Position numbers and translations under genes: made by a program. From CAZDGV01 sp964505195 (GTDB lineage: Bacteria; Bacteroidota; Bacteroidia; Chitinophagales; Chitinophagaceae), in NCBI GenBank assembly GCA_964505195.1, contig CAZDGV010000007.1, positions 22,288-86,287 on the forward strand: a stretch of DNA of 64,000 nucleotides. The letters run 5' to 3'. Positions 1 to 8,867 of the stretch are shown one piece after another. Positions within the stretch are counted from its first letter, which is position 1. Every line of letters begins with the position of its first letter. The notes below the pieces were generated by a model. That model was not told where the DNA came from. It did no database searches and saw nothing but the letters and a program-made list of their open reading frames with translations.

Positions 1-1
1 A

Positions 2-724
2 ATAGACAAATTGCGGGGTACACTTGATCAATTAAAGACAAAAAGACCGGTTCAATATGTACTGGAAGAGGCCTGGTTTTATGGATTGCGCTTTCGCGTG
101 AATGAATCCGTGTTGATTCCACGTCCTGAAACAGAAGAATTGGTGGAATGGGTGGTAAAAGATCAGAAAGCGCCGGGAAAGGAAAACGTTGCTGTGCTAG
201 ATATCGGCACCGGCAGTGGTTGCATCGCCATCAGCATCAAGCATCAGTTACCTATAGCAACAGTAACGGCAATTGATGTTAGTGAAACAGCGTTGGCTAT
301 CGCCGCGGAAAACGCGCACGCACATTCCTGTAATGTAGAGCTCAAAAAAATGAATGCGCTGGATCCTGCGGAAATGAATGCCTTGGGTGTGTACGATGTA
401 ATTATTAGCAATCCGCCGTATATCGCACAGAAAGAAAGCGCCGAAATGCATGAAAATGTTTTGAAATACGAACCCGCCATGGCCTTATTTGTGCCCAATG
501 AAGACCCCTTACTCTTTTACCGAGAAATAGCAGCATTTGCGATAAGCCACCTGCGCGAAAACGGGAAACTCTATTTCGAAATCAACGAAAATCTAGGAGA
601 GGCGACCATAGCGTTATTGAAAGAAATGGGCTTTGAAGTAACACTCCGAAAAGATGCGCAGGGAAAAGATCGGATGCTTAAGTGCTCATTGCTGCACGGA
701 AGCAACTGCGTTGGCACCCAATGA
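2..724 (+). CDS. prmC: Peptide chain release factor N5-glutamine methyltransferase (5' end outside window)
   Basis: Methylates the glutamine of the GGQ motif in release factors RF1/RF2 using S-adenosylmethionine. The frame is open to the left edge of the window, so the N-terminal helical domain is mostly missing; family members are about 280 residues and about 240 are visible. Visible are the SAM-binding motif VLDIGTGSGCIAI (residues 62-74 counted from the TTG at 11) and the diagnostic substrate motif NPPY (134-137). The 3' end overlaps the end of the convergent exbD gene by 39 bp, so both genes use the same DNA for their C-termini. The assignment is secure from the NPPY plus GxGxG combination; only the start is unknown. 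Confidence 0.95.
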   Translation: MDKLRGTLDQLKTKRPVQYVLEEAWFYGLRFRVNESVLIPRPETEELVEWVVKDQKAPGKENVAVLDIGTGSGCIAISIKHQLPIATVTAIDVSETALAIAAENAHAHSCNVELKKMNALDPAEMNALGVYDVIISNPPYIAQKESAEMHENVLKYEPAMALFVPNEDPLLFYREIAAFAISHLRENGKLYFEINENLGEATIALLKEMGFEVTLRKDAQGKDRMLKCSLLHGSNCVGTQ

Positions 725-1078
725 TTTGGCCACTCTTAAAATGTGAAAAAAATCACCATAATGGGCAGCAGTGTCAACATTAATCACCACCGAAGGTTTT
801 TCTGTTTCCTTTGCAAGAATTTCGCGCAACGCATCTTCCAGCGTTTCGGGCGCAATCATGCGCTGTCCTACATAATACTTACCATCTGCATCTACCGAAA
901 CCACCACCGTTTGCTTTGCCTTGGTATCGGTTTTGCCGCGGGGAATGCCGACCTTCATAACATTAGGATTAGCAAGCGTGGAAACGATTAAAAAGAACAA
1001 AAGCAAAATAAAAAGAATGTCATTCAGTGCACCGGTATGCACTTCTGCATGAGCTCGCAAACGCTTTCTAAGATTCAT
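686..1078 (-). CDS. exbD: ExbD/TolR family biopolymer transport protein
   Basis: Small inner-membrane protein of the ExbB-ExbD proton channel that energises TonB- or Tol-type transport. At 130 residues it has the family layout: a short basic cytoplasmic N-terminus, one membrane helix (about 20-37) with the conserved channel aspartate at D20 in the sequence LNDILFILLLFFL, and a periplasmic domain ending in VAKSLGANAVASVQQ. I chose the ATG at 1078, which gives the usual MNLRKRLRAH start; longer upstream readings would run into exbB. It lies 10 bp downstream of exbB, so the two are surely co-transcribed. Its last 39 bp overlap convergent prmC. Confidence 0.92.
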   Translation of the reverse strand: MNLRKRLRAHAEVHTGALNDILFILLLFFLIVSTLANPNVMKVGIPRGKTDTKAKQTVVVSVDADGKYYVGQRMIAPETLEDALREILAKETEKPSVVINVDTAAHYGDFFHILRVAKSLGANAVASVQQ

Positions 1079-1088
1079 ATACCGGTGA

Positions 1089-1802
1089 TTAATGAGATGA
1101 AGTAGGCTCCTGTAAAATATCGATAAACTCCGCACTGGCAGCTTCCATGCTGTGCACCGTTTTATCGATTTGTGTGTTCAGAAAATTATACCCCACATAA
1201 GCGATTAATCCGATGATCAGTCCGGTTGCACTCGTAATCATTTTTGTATAAATACCGCCTGCGATGGTATTGAGCGTGTATTCCCCTGTGGAGGTGATGC
1301 CATAAAAAAGCTGAATCATGCCTACAATGGTTCCCAAAAAACCAAACATGGGTGCAATGCCGGCAATTACACTCAGCGCACCAAGGTTGCGCTCTAATTT
1401 ATACACCTCCAACTTGCCCACATTTTCCATACTTTTTTCAATAGCATCTATCGGCTTGCCAATACGCTGAATGCCTTTGTCGATCATTTTCCCGACCGGA
1501 CTATCGGTATTCTTGGCAAAATTGCGCGCAGCTGTAACATTTCCGCTGAGAATGTTATCGCGGATGATGTTCATAAAATGGTCGTCCACTTTGCCTGCTT
1601 TTTTGATGGCCATCCATCTTTCAACAAATACAAAAACAGCCGCAAGACTCATCAAAAGCAAGGGCACCATCAGCAAACCTCCCTGCAGTAGCAATTCAAT
1701 CACACTCATTTCCTTGGGGGGCAGCGTAGCAGAAGCAGGTGCTGCAGCACCGGAAATCGCGGTATCGGTTACAGCCTGCAATAAGTAAAGATGAAAAGAC
1801 AT
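1089..1802 (-). CDS. exbB: MotA/TolQ/ExbB proton channel family protein
   Basis: Proton-channel subunit that pairs with ExbD to drive TonB-dependent uptake across the outer membrane, or a Tol-like system. The 237-residue protein has an Ala/Ser/Pro-rich N-terminal stretch, then three membrane helices: about 40-60, about 140-165 (containing APMFGFLGTIVGMIQLF, the family signature) and about 188-208 (MITSATGLIIGLIAYVGYNF). It is the first gene of an exbB-exbD pair, 10 bp apart. No tonB is visible before the divergent gene at 1997, so the TonB partner must be encoded elsewhere. A TAnnTTTG-type promoter element lies 13 bp upstream of the start. Confidence 0.92.
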   Translation of the reverse strand: MSFHLYLLQAVTDTAISGAAAPASATLPPKEMSVIELLLQGGLLMVPLLLMSLAAVFVFVERWMAIKKAGKVDDHFMNIIRDNILSGNVTAARNFAKNTDSPVGKMIDKGIQRIGKPIDAIEKSMENVGKLEVYKLERNLGALSVIAGIAPMFGFLGTIVGMIQLFYGITSTGEYTLNTIAGGIYTKMITSATGLIIGLIAYVGYNFLNTQIDKTVHSMEAASAEFIDILQEPTSSH

Positions 1803-1815
1803 AATCTGATTTTAA

Positions 1816-1849
1816 CAAATGTAAACGTATGTGAGCAATCGCTTCACAA
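1816..1849 (-). promoter_or_regulatory. Putative Bacteroidota-type promoter of exbB-exbD
   Basis: On the minus strand TTG (1849-1847) is followed after 23 bases by TACATTTG (1823-1816), matching the TTG / TAnnTTTG pattern known for Bacteroidota vegetative promoters. The start codon follows 13 bp later. Spacing is at the upper end of what is reported. Confidence 0.4.
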
Positions 1850-1945
1850 TGCAGCAAAAATATTTTCCACAAACAAATATCTGTCCATTCAATACAATAC
1901 GTCTCCGTACCCTGTTATAAATATGCAAAATATTTAACTGTGCAG

Positions 1946-1977
1946 TTTGTGTAAAGCATGAAACTGTTCGTAATTTG
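1946..1977 (+). promoter_or_regulatory. Putative promoter of the secreted NHL-like gene
   Basis: TTTG at 1946-1949, 21 bases, then TAATTTG at 1971-1977, close to the Bacteroidota TTTG / TAnnTTTG pattern but one base shorter in the -7 box. The ATG follows at 1997. Confidence 0.3.
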
Positions 1978-1996
1978 ATATGCTTAAATTATTCAT

Positions 1997-2833
1997 ATGC
2001 GATTACTTTCTGCCGCTTGCATGATTAGCATGCTTCTTCCCTTTTCTTCTAACGCCCAAGTATTAGAAAAATTATGGGAAACCGATACCGTTTTTAAAGT
2101 ACCAGAATCAGTGTTATACAGCAAGCATCATGACTTGTTGTTTGTATCAAATATTGAAGGCACGCAGCCCTGGGGGAAAGATGGAGCCGGAAGCATTGGC
2201 AAGATGCGCACCAATGGCGAAATCATACAAGCTGAATGGATTAGAGGCTTGGATGCGCCCAAGGGCATGGCGCTGCGTGGCAATACGCTGATCGTTGCCG
2301 ACCTGAAAACAATTAAAACAGTGGATATCAAAAAAGAAAAAATTATTCATACGCTGGAAGTAGATGGAGCACAAACGCTGAATGATGTAACCATGGATGA
2401 AAAAGGGATTGTTTTTGTGTCGGATTCACGCGGCAAAAAAGTTTACCGAGTTGAGCAAAATAAAGCTGAAGTGTTTATTGATAGCACCCACGGACTCCGC
2501 GGACCCAATGGCGTACTAGTGTACAAAGGAAGTTTATATGTACTGGATGCAGGTACACTTTATCGTGTACAGTCAGATAAAAGCTTACAAAAATTGGCAG
2601 ACGGTATGGAAGGTGGTACCGATGGCATAGAAGCTTATAGCAATGATGCCTTTATAGTGAGTTGCTGGGGCGGTGTGCTATATTTTGTAAAAACAGACGG
2701 CACGAAGGAGAAATTACTCGACACCCGAAAAGAAAGCATCAACAGCGCAGATATCGGATACAATGCAGCAGAGAAAACGATTTATGTTCCAACTTTTTGG
2801 AAAAATAAAATCATTGCCTACCGCATCCAATAA
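1997..2833 (+). CDS. Secreted SMP-30/gluconolactonase-like or NHL-repeat beta-propeller protein
   Basis: Predicted exported beta-propeller protein of 278 residues. A clear signal peptide runs from the ATG to SSNAQ (residues 1-21). The mature part shows propeller-like strands with motifs such as LFVSNIEG, GAGSIGKM, LDAPKGMAL, GIVFVSDSRGKKVYRV and GLRGPNGVLVYKGSLYVLDAG, typical of the SMP-30/gluconolactonase/NHL superfamily. That superfamily includes lactonases and non-enzymatic binding proteins, and I cannot tell which applies. The gene stands alone, divergent from exbB and convergent with the stomatin-like gene, separated from the latter by a hairpin terminator. Substrate and pathway are unknown. 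Confidence 0.75.
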   Translation: MRLLSAACMISMLLPFSSNAQVLEKLWETDTVFKVPESVLYSKHHDLLFVSNIEGTQPWGKDGAGSIGKMRTNGEIIQAEWIRGLDAPKGMALRGNTLIVADLKTIKTVDIKKEKIIHTLEVDGAQTLNDVTMDEKGIVFVSDSRGKKVYRVEQNKAEVFIDSTHGLRGPNGVLVYKGSLYVLDAGTLYRVQSDKSLQKLADGMEGGTDGIEAYSNDAFIVSCWGGVLYFVKTDGTKEKLLDTRKESINSADIGYNAAEKTIYVPTFWKNKIIAYRIQ

Positions 2834-2837
2834 AAAA

Positions 2838-2893
2838 GCGTTCATCCGATATAGATGGGTACTGAAACAATTAGTACACAATTGGATGAACGC
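2838..2893 (-). terminator. Intrinsic terminator between convergent genes
   Basis: Outer stem GCGTTCATCC (2838-2847) pairs perfectly with GGATGAACGC (2884-2893). A second hairpin, GTACT (2859-2863) with AGTAC (2873-2877), nests inside the 36-base loop. On the minus strand the stem is followed by TTTTTT, so it mainly serves the stomatin-like gene ending at 2917; the plus side has no good U tract. Confidence 0.7.
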
Positions 2894-2916
2894 CTTGTAT
2901 TGAAGAAGCGCTCCTA

Positions 2917-3846
2917 TTAAGAAGTGCCTGCCTGCTTGATCATCAATCCTTGAATTTGCTTCATGGTTTTTTCCATTCCATCGGCACTGCCATCGAGGAA
3001 AATCACATTGCCTTTGCCGTATTCTGCAAAGTTCTTGATGGCTTCTGTCCACATACTGAATAAAATTACGTTAGTATCGAGGTTTGCCTGTTTCATCTGC
3101 TCCGCAGCTTCTGTCATACCGCGCGCCACTTCCTGACGGAACAATGCCACACCTTGTCCGCGCAAGCGCGCAGCTTCTCTTTCTGCTTCGGCGGCAATTT
3201 TAATGGAATTACCCTCTGCCTCTGCAGATTTCGTTTTGGTAATGAGTAATGCCTGACCTTCATTCTCAGCTGCTGCCTTTAAGTTGTTCGAAGCAACTAC
3301 TTTGCTCATAGAGTCCATCACCACCTGATCGAAAGTGATATCATTGATTTGCAGATCCTGCAAATGATAACCCCATGTTTCAAGCGTATGATCCACCTCG
3401 GTTTTAACAAACTCGACGATTTCACGACGTGCACCGAGTATTTCAGCCTGTCGCTTTGTTGCAACAAAAGCGCGGATGTTCCCTTCAATGGTGCGGACAA
3501 GCGCCTGCATCAGATCGCGATCGCTGATGAATTTAAATGCCACATTTTTAATGGTTTCCTCATTCTGATCGAGAACCGAGTATAATAACATCGACTTGAA
3601 ATACACATTTGCCTGATCGATGGTTACTGCTTGAAACTCCAGTTCAACCGAGCGGTTTTGAATGCTGATGCGCTTGTAAATCTGCTCGAGCAGAGGAATT
3701 TTAAAATTCAGTCCGGGACGCAACACGCGTCTGTATTTCCCAAACATAGTGATCACTGCAATAGTACCCTGATTCACAGTTACCAACCCGGAAAAAGCGA
3801 ATAAAAGAAGGATGACCAACCATACATAACCTGAGATGAATTCCAT
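2917..3846 (-). CDS. SPFH/band 7 (stomatin/prohibitin-like) membrane protein
   Basis: Membrane-anchored SPFH-domain protein of 309 residues. One N-terminal membrane helix (about 7-25) is followed by the band 7 domain (from about 27, VNQGTIAVITMFGKYRRVLRPGLNF), then an Ala/Glu-rich helical region (about 195-245) of the kind that drives oligomerisation, and a C-terminal tail. Stomatin-family proteins form large rings that organise membrane microdomains and often regulate proteases. Many bacterial stomatins sit next to an NfeD-type gene; none is present here. It is a single-gene unit with a terminator at 2838-2893. A TAACTTCG octamer 14 bp upstream of the start (minus strand, 3868-3861) may be the -7 promoter box. 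Confidence 0.88.
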   Translation of the reverse strand: MEFISGYVWLVILLLFAFSGLVTVNQGTIAVITMFGKYRRVLRPGLNFKIPLLEQIYKRISIQNRSVELEFQAVTIDQANVYFKSMLLYSVLDQNEETIKNVAFKFISDRDLMQALVRTIEGNIRAFVATKRQAEILGARREIVEFVKTEVDHTLETWGYHLQDLQINDITFDQVVMDSMSKVVASNNLKAAAENEGQALLITKTKSAEAEGNSIKIAAEAEREAARLRGQGVALFRQEVARGMTEAAEQMKQANLDTNVILFSMWTEAIKNFAEYGKGNVIFLDGSADGMEKTMKQIQGLMIKQAGTS

Positions 3847-3889
3847 AATGATAATTTGTACGAAGTTACTATTTTAGATCATTTTTTTT

Positions 3890-5149
3890 CTAGCTTAAGA
3901 TGGAAGCATTTTCTTCCCATACCTGTACCAGCTCCATCAGCATTGCTACCGACTTTTCCATATCCGCCACACCAATCCATTCCTGTTTGGAATGAATCGC
4001 CTGCATACCCGTGAATAAGTTGGGACAGGGAAGTCCCATATAGCTCAGTCGACTACCATCCGTTCCGCCACGAATACTTTCCTTTCTTACCTCTATACCA
4101 GCACGCTGATATGCCGCCTGAGCATATTGAACAATATGCGGAAAGCGATCCAACACCTGCTTCATATTGCGATATTGCTCCTGCACCTTCATTTCAAAAT
4201 GACCACCGGGATAAGCCGATAAAACCTCTTCTGCCATTTTACGAAGAGTTGAAGCATATTCAATCAGTCCCTCATCATTAAAATCACGTATGATCAAATC
4301 CACCACTGCTTTTTCTGCATTCCCTGAAAAAGATACGGGATGAACAAATCCTTCGCGCCTCTCCGTGTGCTCAGGGCACCAGCTGTTTTTCGGAAGTTGA
4401 TGAATAAAGTCTGATGCTATTTTCAACGCATTGATCATCTTTCCTTTTGCATAGCCTGGGTGTGCGCTTACGCCGTAGAATGTAATGTTACATGCATCGG
4501 CACTGAAGGTTTCATCTTCCAGGCTGCCACACTCACCGCCATCCAGCGTATATGCAACATCGGCTGCCAATTTTTTCAAATCCAGATGCACGGTTCCCTT
4601 ACCCACCTCTTCATCGGGCGTAAAAAGCAATTTAATCGCACCATGCCTTGGTGCGGATGAATGCATCAAAGCTGCTGCCATGCTCATAATAATCGCCACA
4701 CCTGCTTTATCATCGGCACCGAGCAATGTATTGCCTGAACCTGTGATGATGCTTTCGCCAAGATGTGCTTTTAAATAGGGATTACGAGTGATGGATAATA
4801 CCTGTGAAGGATCATCGGGCAAAACAATGTCGGATCCATTATAGTTTTCATGCAGCAGTGGTTTTACATCTTTACCACTGCAATCGGGAGCTGTATCAAC
4901 ATGCGCACAGAAACAAATTACAGGTACTGCCTTTTCAGTATTAGAGGGAATGGTAGCATACACATACCCAAAATCGTCCATCGCAGCATCGTTAACGCCC
5001 ATATCTTGCAATTCTTTCACCAACATACGACTCAGGTCTTTCTGCTTTTCTGTGGTGGGCGATGTTTCTGAATGGGGATCACTTTGCGTATCGACCTGCA
5101 CATAACGCATCAGTCTTTCTGCTGTGCCGTATTTATATGTTTGCTTCAT
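3890..5149 (-). CDS. pepT: Peptidase T (tripeptide aminopeptidase)
   Basis: Zinc-dependent M20-family exopeptidase that removes the N-terminal residue of tripeptides in the cytoplasm. At 419 residues it matches PepT length. Metal and catalytic motifs are intact: HVDTAPD (83-89), GADDKAG (144-150, bridging Asp), the general base in TPDEEVGKG (E180/E181), the Asp in YTLDGGECGS, and the closing GGTDGS. The dimerisation domain lies in the middle (about 210-320). It is monocistronic, with about 40 bp separating it from the downstream stomatin-like gene and a divergent small membrane protein on the other side. Confidence 0.95.
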   Translation of the reverse strand: MKQTYKYGTAERLMRYVQVDTQSDPHSETSPTTEKQKDLSRMLVKELQDMGVNDAAMDDFGYVYATIPSNTEKAVPVICFCAHVDTAPDCSGKDVKPLLHENYNGSDIVLPDDPSQVLSITRNPYLKAHLGESIITGSGNTLLGADDKAGVAIIMSMAAALMHSSAPRHGAIKLLFTPDEEVGKGTVHLDLKKLAADVAYTLDGGECGSLEDETFSADACNITFYGVSAHPGYAKGKMINALKIASDFIHQLPKNSWCPEHTERREGFVHPVSFSGNAEKAVVDLIIRDFNDEGLIEYASTLRKMAEEVLSAYPGGHFEMKVQEQYRNMKQVLDRFPHIVQYAQAAYQRAGIEVRKESIRGGTDGSRLSYMGLPCPNLFTGMQAIHSKQEWIGVADMEKSVAMLMELVQVWEENASILS

Positions 5150-5369
5150 TGATTTTAATTGAGCTACAAAATAAAGAAATCGATATCGGTTTGCGCCTTA
5201 AATTATAGTCTCGAACCTATATTCATCCTGCTTTGGTTTTAAATTACTGTTAGGCAAGAACTGGCATAAACATTTTAGCAGATATCCTTGTCGATGCAAT
5301 ACGAATGAAGTATTTTCAAACTGTCGTTTAGAAAAAGGCTCAAACCTAATTTCGATTAAAACAAACAGT

Positions 5370-5927
5370 ATGACAACTAAAAAAATAATAGGTGCCATTG
5401 TAGGCGGGGTTTTCATGTTTGTATGGCAATTTTTTTCCTGGTCGGTTATAGATATGCACCGTCCGCAGCAGATGTACACCCCCAACCAGGATACCATTCT
5501 GCAGTTTTTGGATGATCAGCTAGCATCTGACGGGGCATTTTATTTACCTACGGTTCCTGAAAGTGCCGGCGCAGAAGAAGCAAACCAATTGTACCAAAAG
5601 AATATTGGTAAGCCCTGGGCACAGGTATTCTTTCACAAGCAAATGAAAGACAACATGCTCAGAAATATGCTGCGCGGACTCCTCATCAATATTGTTACCA
5701 TCTGGCTTTTTGTTTGGGTGGTTGGAAAAATTTCGAATAGCAGTTTCTTAACCGTTCTACTGGCAGCACTAGCTACTGGATTAATTGTATTTTTCAATGA
5801 ACCTTACACAACGCATATCTGGTTTGAAACTTTCGATTTGAAAGCTAGTTTTACGGACGCGCTGATTAGTTGGGGAATAATAGGACTATGGCTGGGATGG
5901 TGGTTAAACCGAAAAGAAAAGTACTGA
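5370..5927 (+). CDS. Small membrane protein of unknown function
   Basis: I do not recognise this 185-residue protein. It has an N-terminal hydrophobic segment (about 6-26, IGAIVGGVFMFVWQFFSWSV), a soluble stretch of about 80 residues containing HRPQQMYTPNQD and an acidic ESAGAEEANQ segment, then three hydrophobic segments (about 108-125, 128-145 and 163-180) and a short basic tail. It may be an inner-membrane protein with a single exported loop. No enzymatic motif is visible. A TAATTTCG sequence about 22 bp before the ATG could be a -7 promoter box. It ends at a hairpin terminator shared with the convergent FKBP gene. Confidence 0.7.
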   Translation: MTTKKIIGAIVGGVFMFVWQFFSWSVIDMHRPQQMYTPNQDTILQFLDDQLASDGAFYLPTVPESAGAEEANQLYQKNIGKPWAQVFFHKQMKDNMLRNMLRGLLINIVTIWLFVWVVGKISNSSFLTVLLAALATGLIVFFNEPYTTHIWFETFDLKASFTDALISWGIIGLWLGWWLNRKEKY

Positions 5928-5932
5928 CAAAA

Positions 5933-5959
5933 AAAGCGCTCCGAAATTCGGAACGCTTT
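5933..5959 (-). terminator. Hairpin terminator between convergent genes
   Basis: AAAGCG and TCCGAA pair with TTCGGA and CGCTTT, with one C/A mismatch inside the stem. On the minus strand the stem runs into TTTTTTT, a strong tract for the FKBP gene ending at 5979; the plus side has only TTT, so it is a weaker terminator for the membrane protein ending at 5927. Confidence 0.75.
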
Positions 5960-5978
5960 ACAAACTGTTTCGGATGAG

Positions 5979-6428
5979 TTATTCCGTGATGATCAGCGAT
6001 TTCGGATCAATACCGACAATTTCAATATCAAACACAAGCTCTTTGCCCGACAGGAAATGATTGGCATCGAGTTTTACATGTGCCTCAGTTACTTCAACCA
6101 CCGTAACGGGAAATTGCTGGCCACTGCTGTTATTCATCATCAGCTGCATGCCTTCTTCCGGAGTAATATGTGGGGGAAAATCGGTACGGGGAAAATCCAT
6201 TACCATCTCTTCGTTGCGCGGACCATATCCTTCTTCCGGACTGATATTAATTGTTTTCTTTTCGCCGATGGCCATACCCACCACTGCGTTATCGAAACCT
6301 CTGATCATCATTCCGGCTCCTACCTCAAATTCAAGCGGCTCACGTCCTGCGGATGAATCAAATTGCTCTCCGTTTACGAGACGTCCACTGTAATGAACGC
6401 GAACGGTATCTCCTTTCTTTATTTGCAT
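5979..6428 (-). CDS. FKBP-type peptidyl-prolyl cis-trans isomerase, SlyD-like
   Basis: Cytoplasmic prolyl isomerase/chaperone of about 149 residues. The N-terminal FKBP strands (GDTVRVHYSGRLVNGEQFDSS), the loop FEVGAGMMIRGFDNAVVGM and the motif EEGYGPRNEEM are the SlyD signature, and the central stretch from about residue 70 to 125 corresponds to the insert-in-flap chaperone domain. The histidine-rich metal-binding tail of E. coli SlyD is absent, as in many relatives. I chose the ATG at 6428 (MQIKKGD), which matches the family start; a TTG six codons upstream is possible but less likely. A hairpin terminator follows at 5933-5959. Confidence 0.92.
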   Translation of the reverse strand: MQIKKGDTVRVHYSGRLVNGEQFDSSAGREPLEFEVGAGMMIRGFDNAVVGMAIGEKKTINISPEEGYGPRNEEMVMDFPRTDFPPHITPEEGMQLMMNNSSGQQFPVTVVEVTEAHVKLDANHFLSGKELVFDIEIVGIDPKSLIITE

Positions 6429-6611
6429 ACTTTTGATTTTGGGCAAGGTACCCGTTTATCGCATGTTATCCTAATTAATTTTGACATATTGCCCGGAGAT
6501 AACCCCATAAAAAAAGGATCTGATCAAGTTTTTATCTGGAACGCAACGATTCTTAAAAGGAATGAATATTTTCACAGCAGAATACGTCTTTAACGCTCAA
6601 ATTCATTTTTT

Positions 6612-7877
6612 ATGAAAGCATATCTATTCGCAATTGTGCTACTCTTACATATTTCCTACAGCAGTGCACAATCTAAAAGAGGACACTATACCCGTTCCGG
6701 CGATCATGCCATTATGCCGGGCGCAGAACGTTTGAATCAATATCTCCCACTGCTGCAAAACAAACGAGTTGCAGTTTTTGCCAATCATACTTCCATGGTG
6801 GGTAAAACACATCTGGTAGATACATTAAAAAAGAGCGGCGTAAACGTGGCATTGATTTTTGGTCCTGAACACGGATTTCGCGGAGATGCCGATGCAGGTG
6901 AAAAAATTGGCAACTACACCGATGCACAAACCGGCATACCGGTGGTTTCACTATACGGTAGCAAAAGGAAACCCGGCAAAGAAGATTTACAGAATATTGA
7001 TGTAATGATTTTTGATATCCAGGATGTTGGATTGCGTTATTACACATATATCTCCTCGCTTGAATATTATTTAGAAGCGGCCATTGAACATGGCAAACAC
7101 CTTATCGTACTCGACCGCCCCAATCCCAACGGACATTATGTGGACGGACCGGTGCTGGAAAAGCCGTTTCGTTCTTTTATTGGCATGCAATCGGTTCCCA
7201 TTGTTTACGGCATGACCATCGGCGAATATGCGCAAATGCTCTTGGGCGAAGGATGGTACGATGCTTCGGTGAAAGCAAAAACGCATGCAGATTTCGAACT
7301 CAGCGTAATTCCCTGCAACAACTACGACCACACATCGCTGTATGCGCTTCCGGTTAAGCCCTCTCCCAACCTGCCCGATATGGGATCAATTTATTTGTAC
7401 AGCTCAACTTGCTTTTTTGAAGGCACTGTTTTAAGTGAAGGTCGCGGAACACCCAAACCCTTTCAAATATTCGGACATCCTTCGCTGCCCAACAACATTG
7501 CATCACGCTTTGCATATACCTTCACACCGCGCAGCATGGATGGAGCCAAAAATCCCAAACTCAAAGATCAGCTCTGTTATGGTTGGAATTTAAGTGGCAC
7601 GGATGAGGAAGTGAGAAATCTGGTTGATAATAAAGTACAACTCAAATGGTTACTGGAAGCATACCAGTTGTTTCCGCAAAAAGACTCTTTTTTCCTACGT
7701 CCGAAATCCGGAAAAATGGAAGACTACTTTTTCAATAAGCTTGCAGGCAATGCAACGCTTATGCAACAAATCATCAGTGGCGTTCCGGAAGTAGAAATAA
7801 GAAAGAGCTGGGCTCCGGGACTTGAGAAGTTCAAAGCCATCCGCAAGCAATATCTTTTGTATAAAGACTTTGAATAA
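6612..7877 (+). CDS. DUF1343 / NamZ-like exo-beta-N-acetylmuramidase, secreted
   Basis: Exported 421-residue protein of the DUF1343 family, whose Bacillus member NamZ cleaves terminal N-acetylmuramic acid from peptidoglycan fragments. A signal peptide ends near SYSSAQ (residue 20). Family landmarks are visible: VAVFANHTSMV, FGPEHGFRGDADAGE, FDIQDVGLRYYTYISSLEY, LDRPNPNG and VSLYGSKRKP, plus PSPNLPDM and FEGTVLSEGRGT in the second half. Location in the periplasm fits muropeptide recycling. It lies 33 bp upstream of fmt in the same direction, perhaps co-transcribed. The exact substrate in this organism is inferred from the family only. Confidence 0.88.
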   Translation: MKAYLFAIVLLLHISYSSAQSKRGHYTRSGDHAIMPGAERLNQYLPLLQNKRVAVFANHTSMVGKTHLVDTLKKSGVNVALIFGPEHGFRGDADAGEKIGNYTDAQTGIPVVSLYGSKRKPGKEDLQNIDVMIFDIQDVGLRYYTYISSLEYYLEAAIEHGKHLIVLDRPNPNGHYVDGPVLEKPFRSFIGMQSVPIVYGMTIGEYAQMLLGEGWYDASVKAKTHADFELSVIPCNNYDHTSLYALPVKPSPNLPDMGSIYLYSSTCFFEGTVLSEGRGTPKPFQIFGHPSLPNNIASRFAYTFTPRSMDGAKNPKLKDQLCYGWNLSGTDEEVRNLVDNKVQLKWLLEAYQLFPQKDSFFLRPKSGKMEDYFFNKLAGNATLMQQIISGVPEVEIRKSWAPGLEKFKAIRKQYLLYKDFE

Positions 7878-7910
7878 GATTGTACAGTTGTAGAGAACCG
7901 ATTGACCATC

Positions 7911-8867
7911 ATGGCGAAAACATTGAGAGACTTGAGGATTGTTTTTATGGGCACGCCCGATTTCGCGGTGGCATCGTTGGATGCATTGGTAAAAGCAGGA
8001 GCCAATATTGTGGGTGTCGTTACCGCACCTGATAAACCGGCAGGTAGGGGCTTTAAGGTTGCCGAAAGTGCGGTTAAAAAATTTGCGCTTGCAAAAGGCT
8101 TGCATATTATGCAACCCGAAAAACTCAAAGACCCCCATTTTATTTCAGCGCTTGAGTCGCTCCATGCAGACGTACAAGTGGTCGTAGCTTTTCGTATGCT
8201 TCCAAAGCAGGTATGGCAGATGCCACCCATGGGTACGATTAATTTGCATGGATCATTGCTACCACAGTACCGCGGTGCGGCCCCCATTCACTGGGCGGTG
8301 ATACATGGCGATAAGCAAACCGGTGTTACTACTTTTCAGCTGCAACATGAAATTGATACCGGCAATATTTTATTACAAGCATCTTTTCCCATAGGCGAAG
8401 ATGAAAATACGGGATCGGTGCATGATCGCATGATGCATATCGGTGCAGTCCTACTGGTGAAAACCATGGAAGGCATTGCAGCGGGTTCACTTCAGCCAAA
8501 ACCTCAGAAAACACTGATAGAAGATGAAAGCGCATTACGACACGCCCCAAAAATATTCACAGAAACCTGTCGCATTGATTTTCAGCAAAGCATAGACAAA
8601 GTGCACAACCTCGTACGCGGACTATCCCCCGTTCCCGGTGCATTCACTCTGCTGGAAGGAAAAACGCTCAAGATCTTTAAAACGAGCAAATCGTATGAAA
8701 CACCACGAGTTGAAGCTGGCCAATTTGAAACAGACGGGAAATCCTTTTTGAAATTTGCATGCAGCGACGGATACATTTCAGTGCTGGAACTTCAGCTGGA
8801 AGGAAAGAAAAGAATGGAAATACAGGAATTTCTGAGAGGATATCGGTTCGGTCAAAGTATTAATTAG
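7911..8867 (+). CDS. fmt: Methionyl-tRNA formyltransferase
   Basis: Transfers the formyl group from 10-formyltetrahydrofolate to initiator Met-tRNA. The protein is 318 residues, normal for the family. It shows the N-terminal start IVFMGTPDFAV, the formyl-folate site motif HGSLLPQYRGAAPIHW and the catalytic Asn-His-Asp set (N111, H113, D149 in HEIDTGNIL). The C-terminal tRNA-binding domain runs from about 210. I chose the ATG at 7911; an in-frame TTG at 7902 is also possible. The stop overlaps the convergent LysM gene by 8 bp. It follows the DUF1343 gene by about 33 bp. Confidence 0.96.
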   Translation: MAKTLRDLRIVFMGTPDFAVASLDALVKAGANIVGVVTAPDKPAGRGFKVAESAVKKFALAKGLHIMQPEKLKDPHFISALESLHADVQVVVAFRMLPKQVWQMPPMGTINLHGSLLPQYRGAAPIHWAVIHGDKQTGVTTFQLQHEIDTGNILLQASFPIGEDENTGSVHDRMMHIGAVLLVKTMEGIAAGSLQPKPQKTLIEDESALRHAPKIFTETCRIDFQQSIDKVHNLVRGLSPVPGAFTLLEGKTLKIFKTSKSYETPRVEAGQFETDGKSFLKFACSDGYISVLELQLEGKKRMEIQEFLRGYRFGQSIN

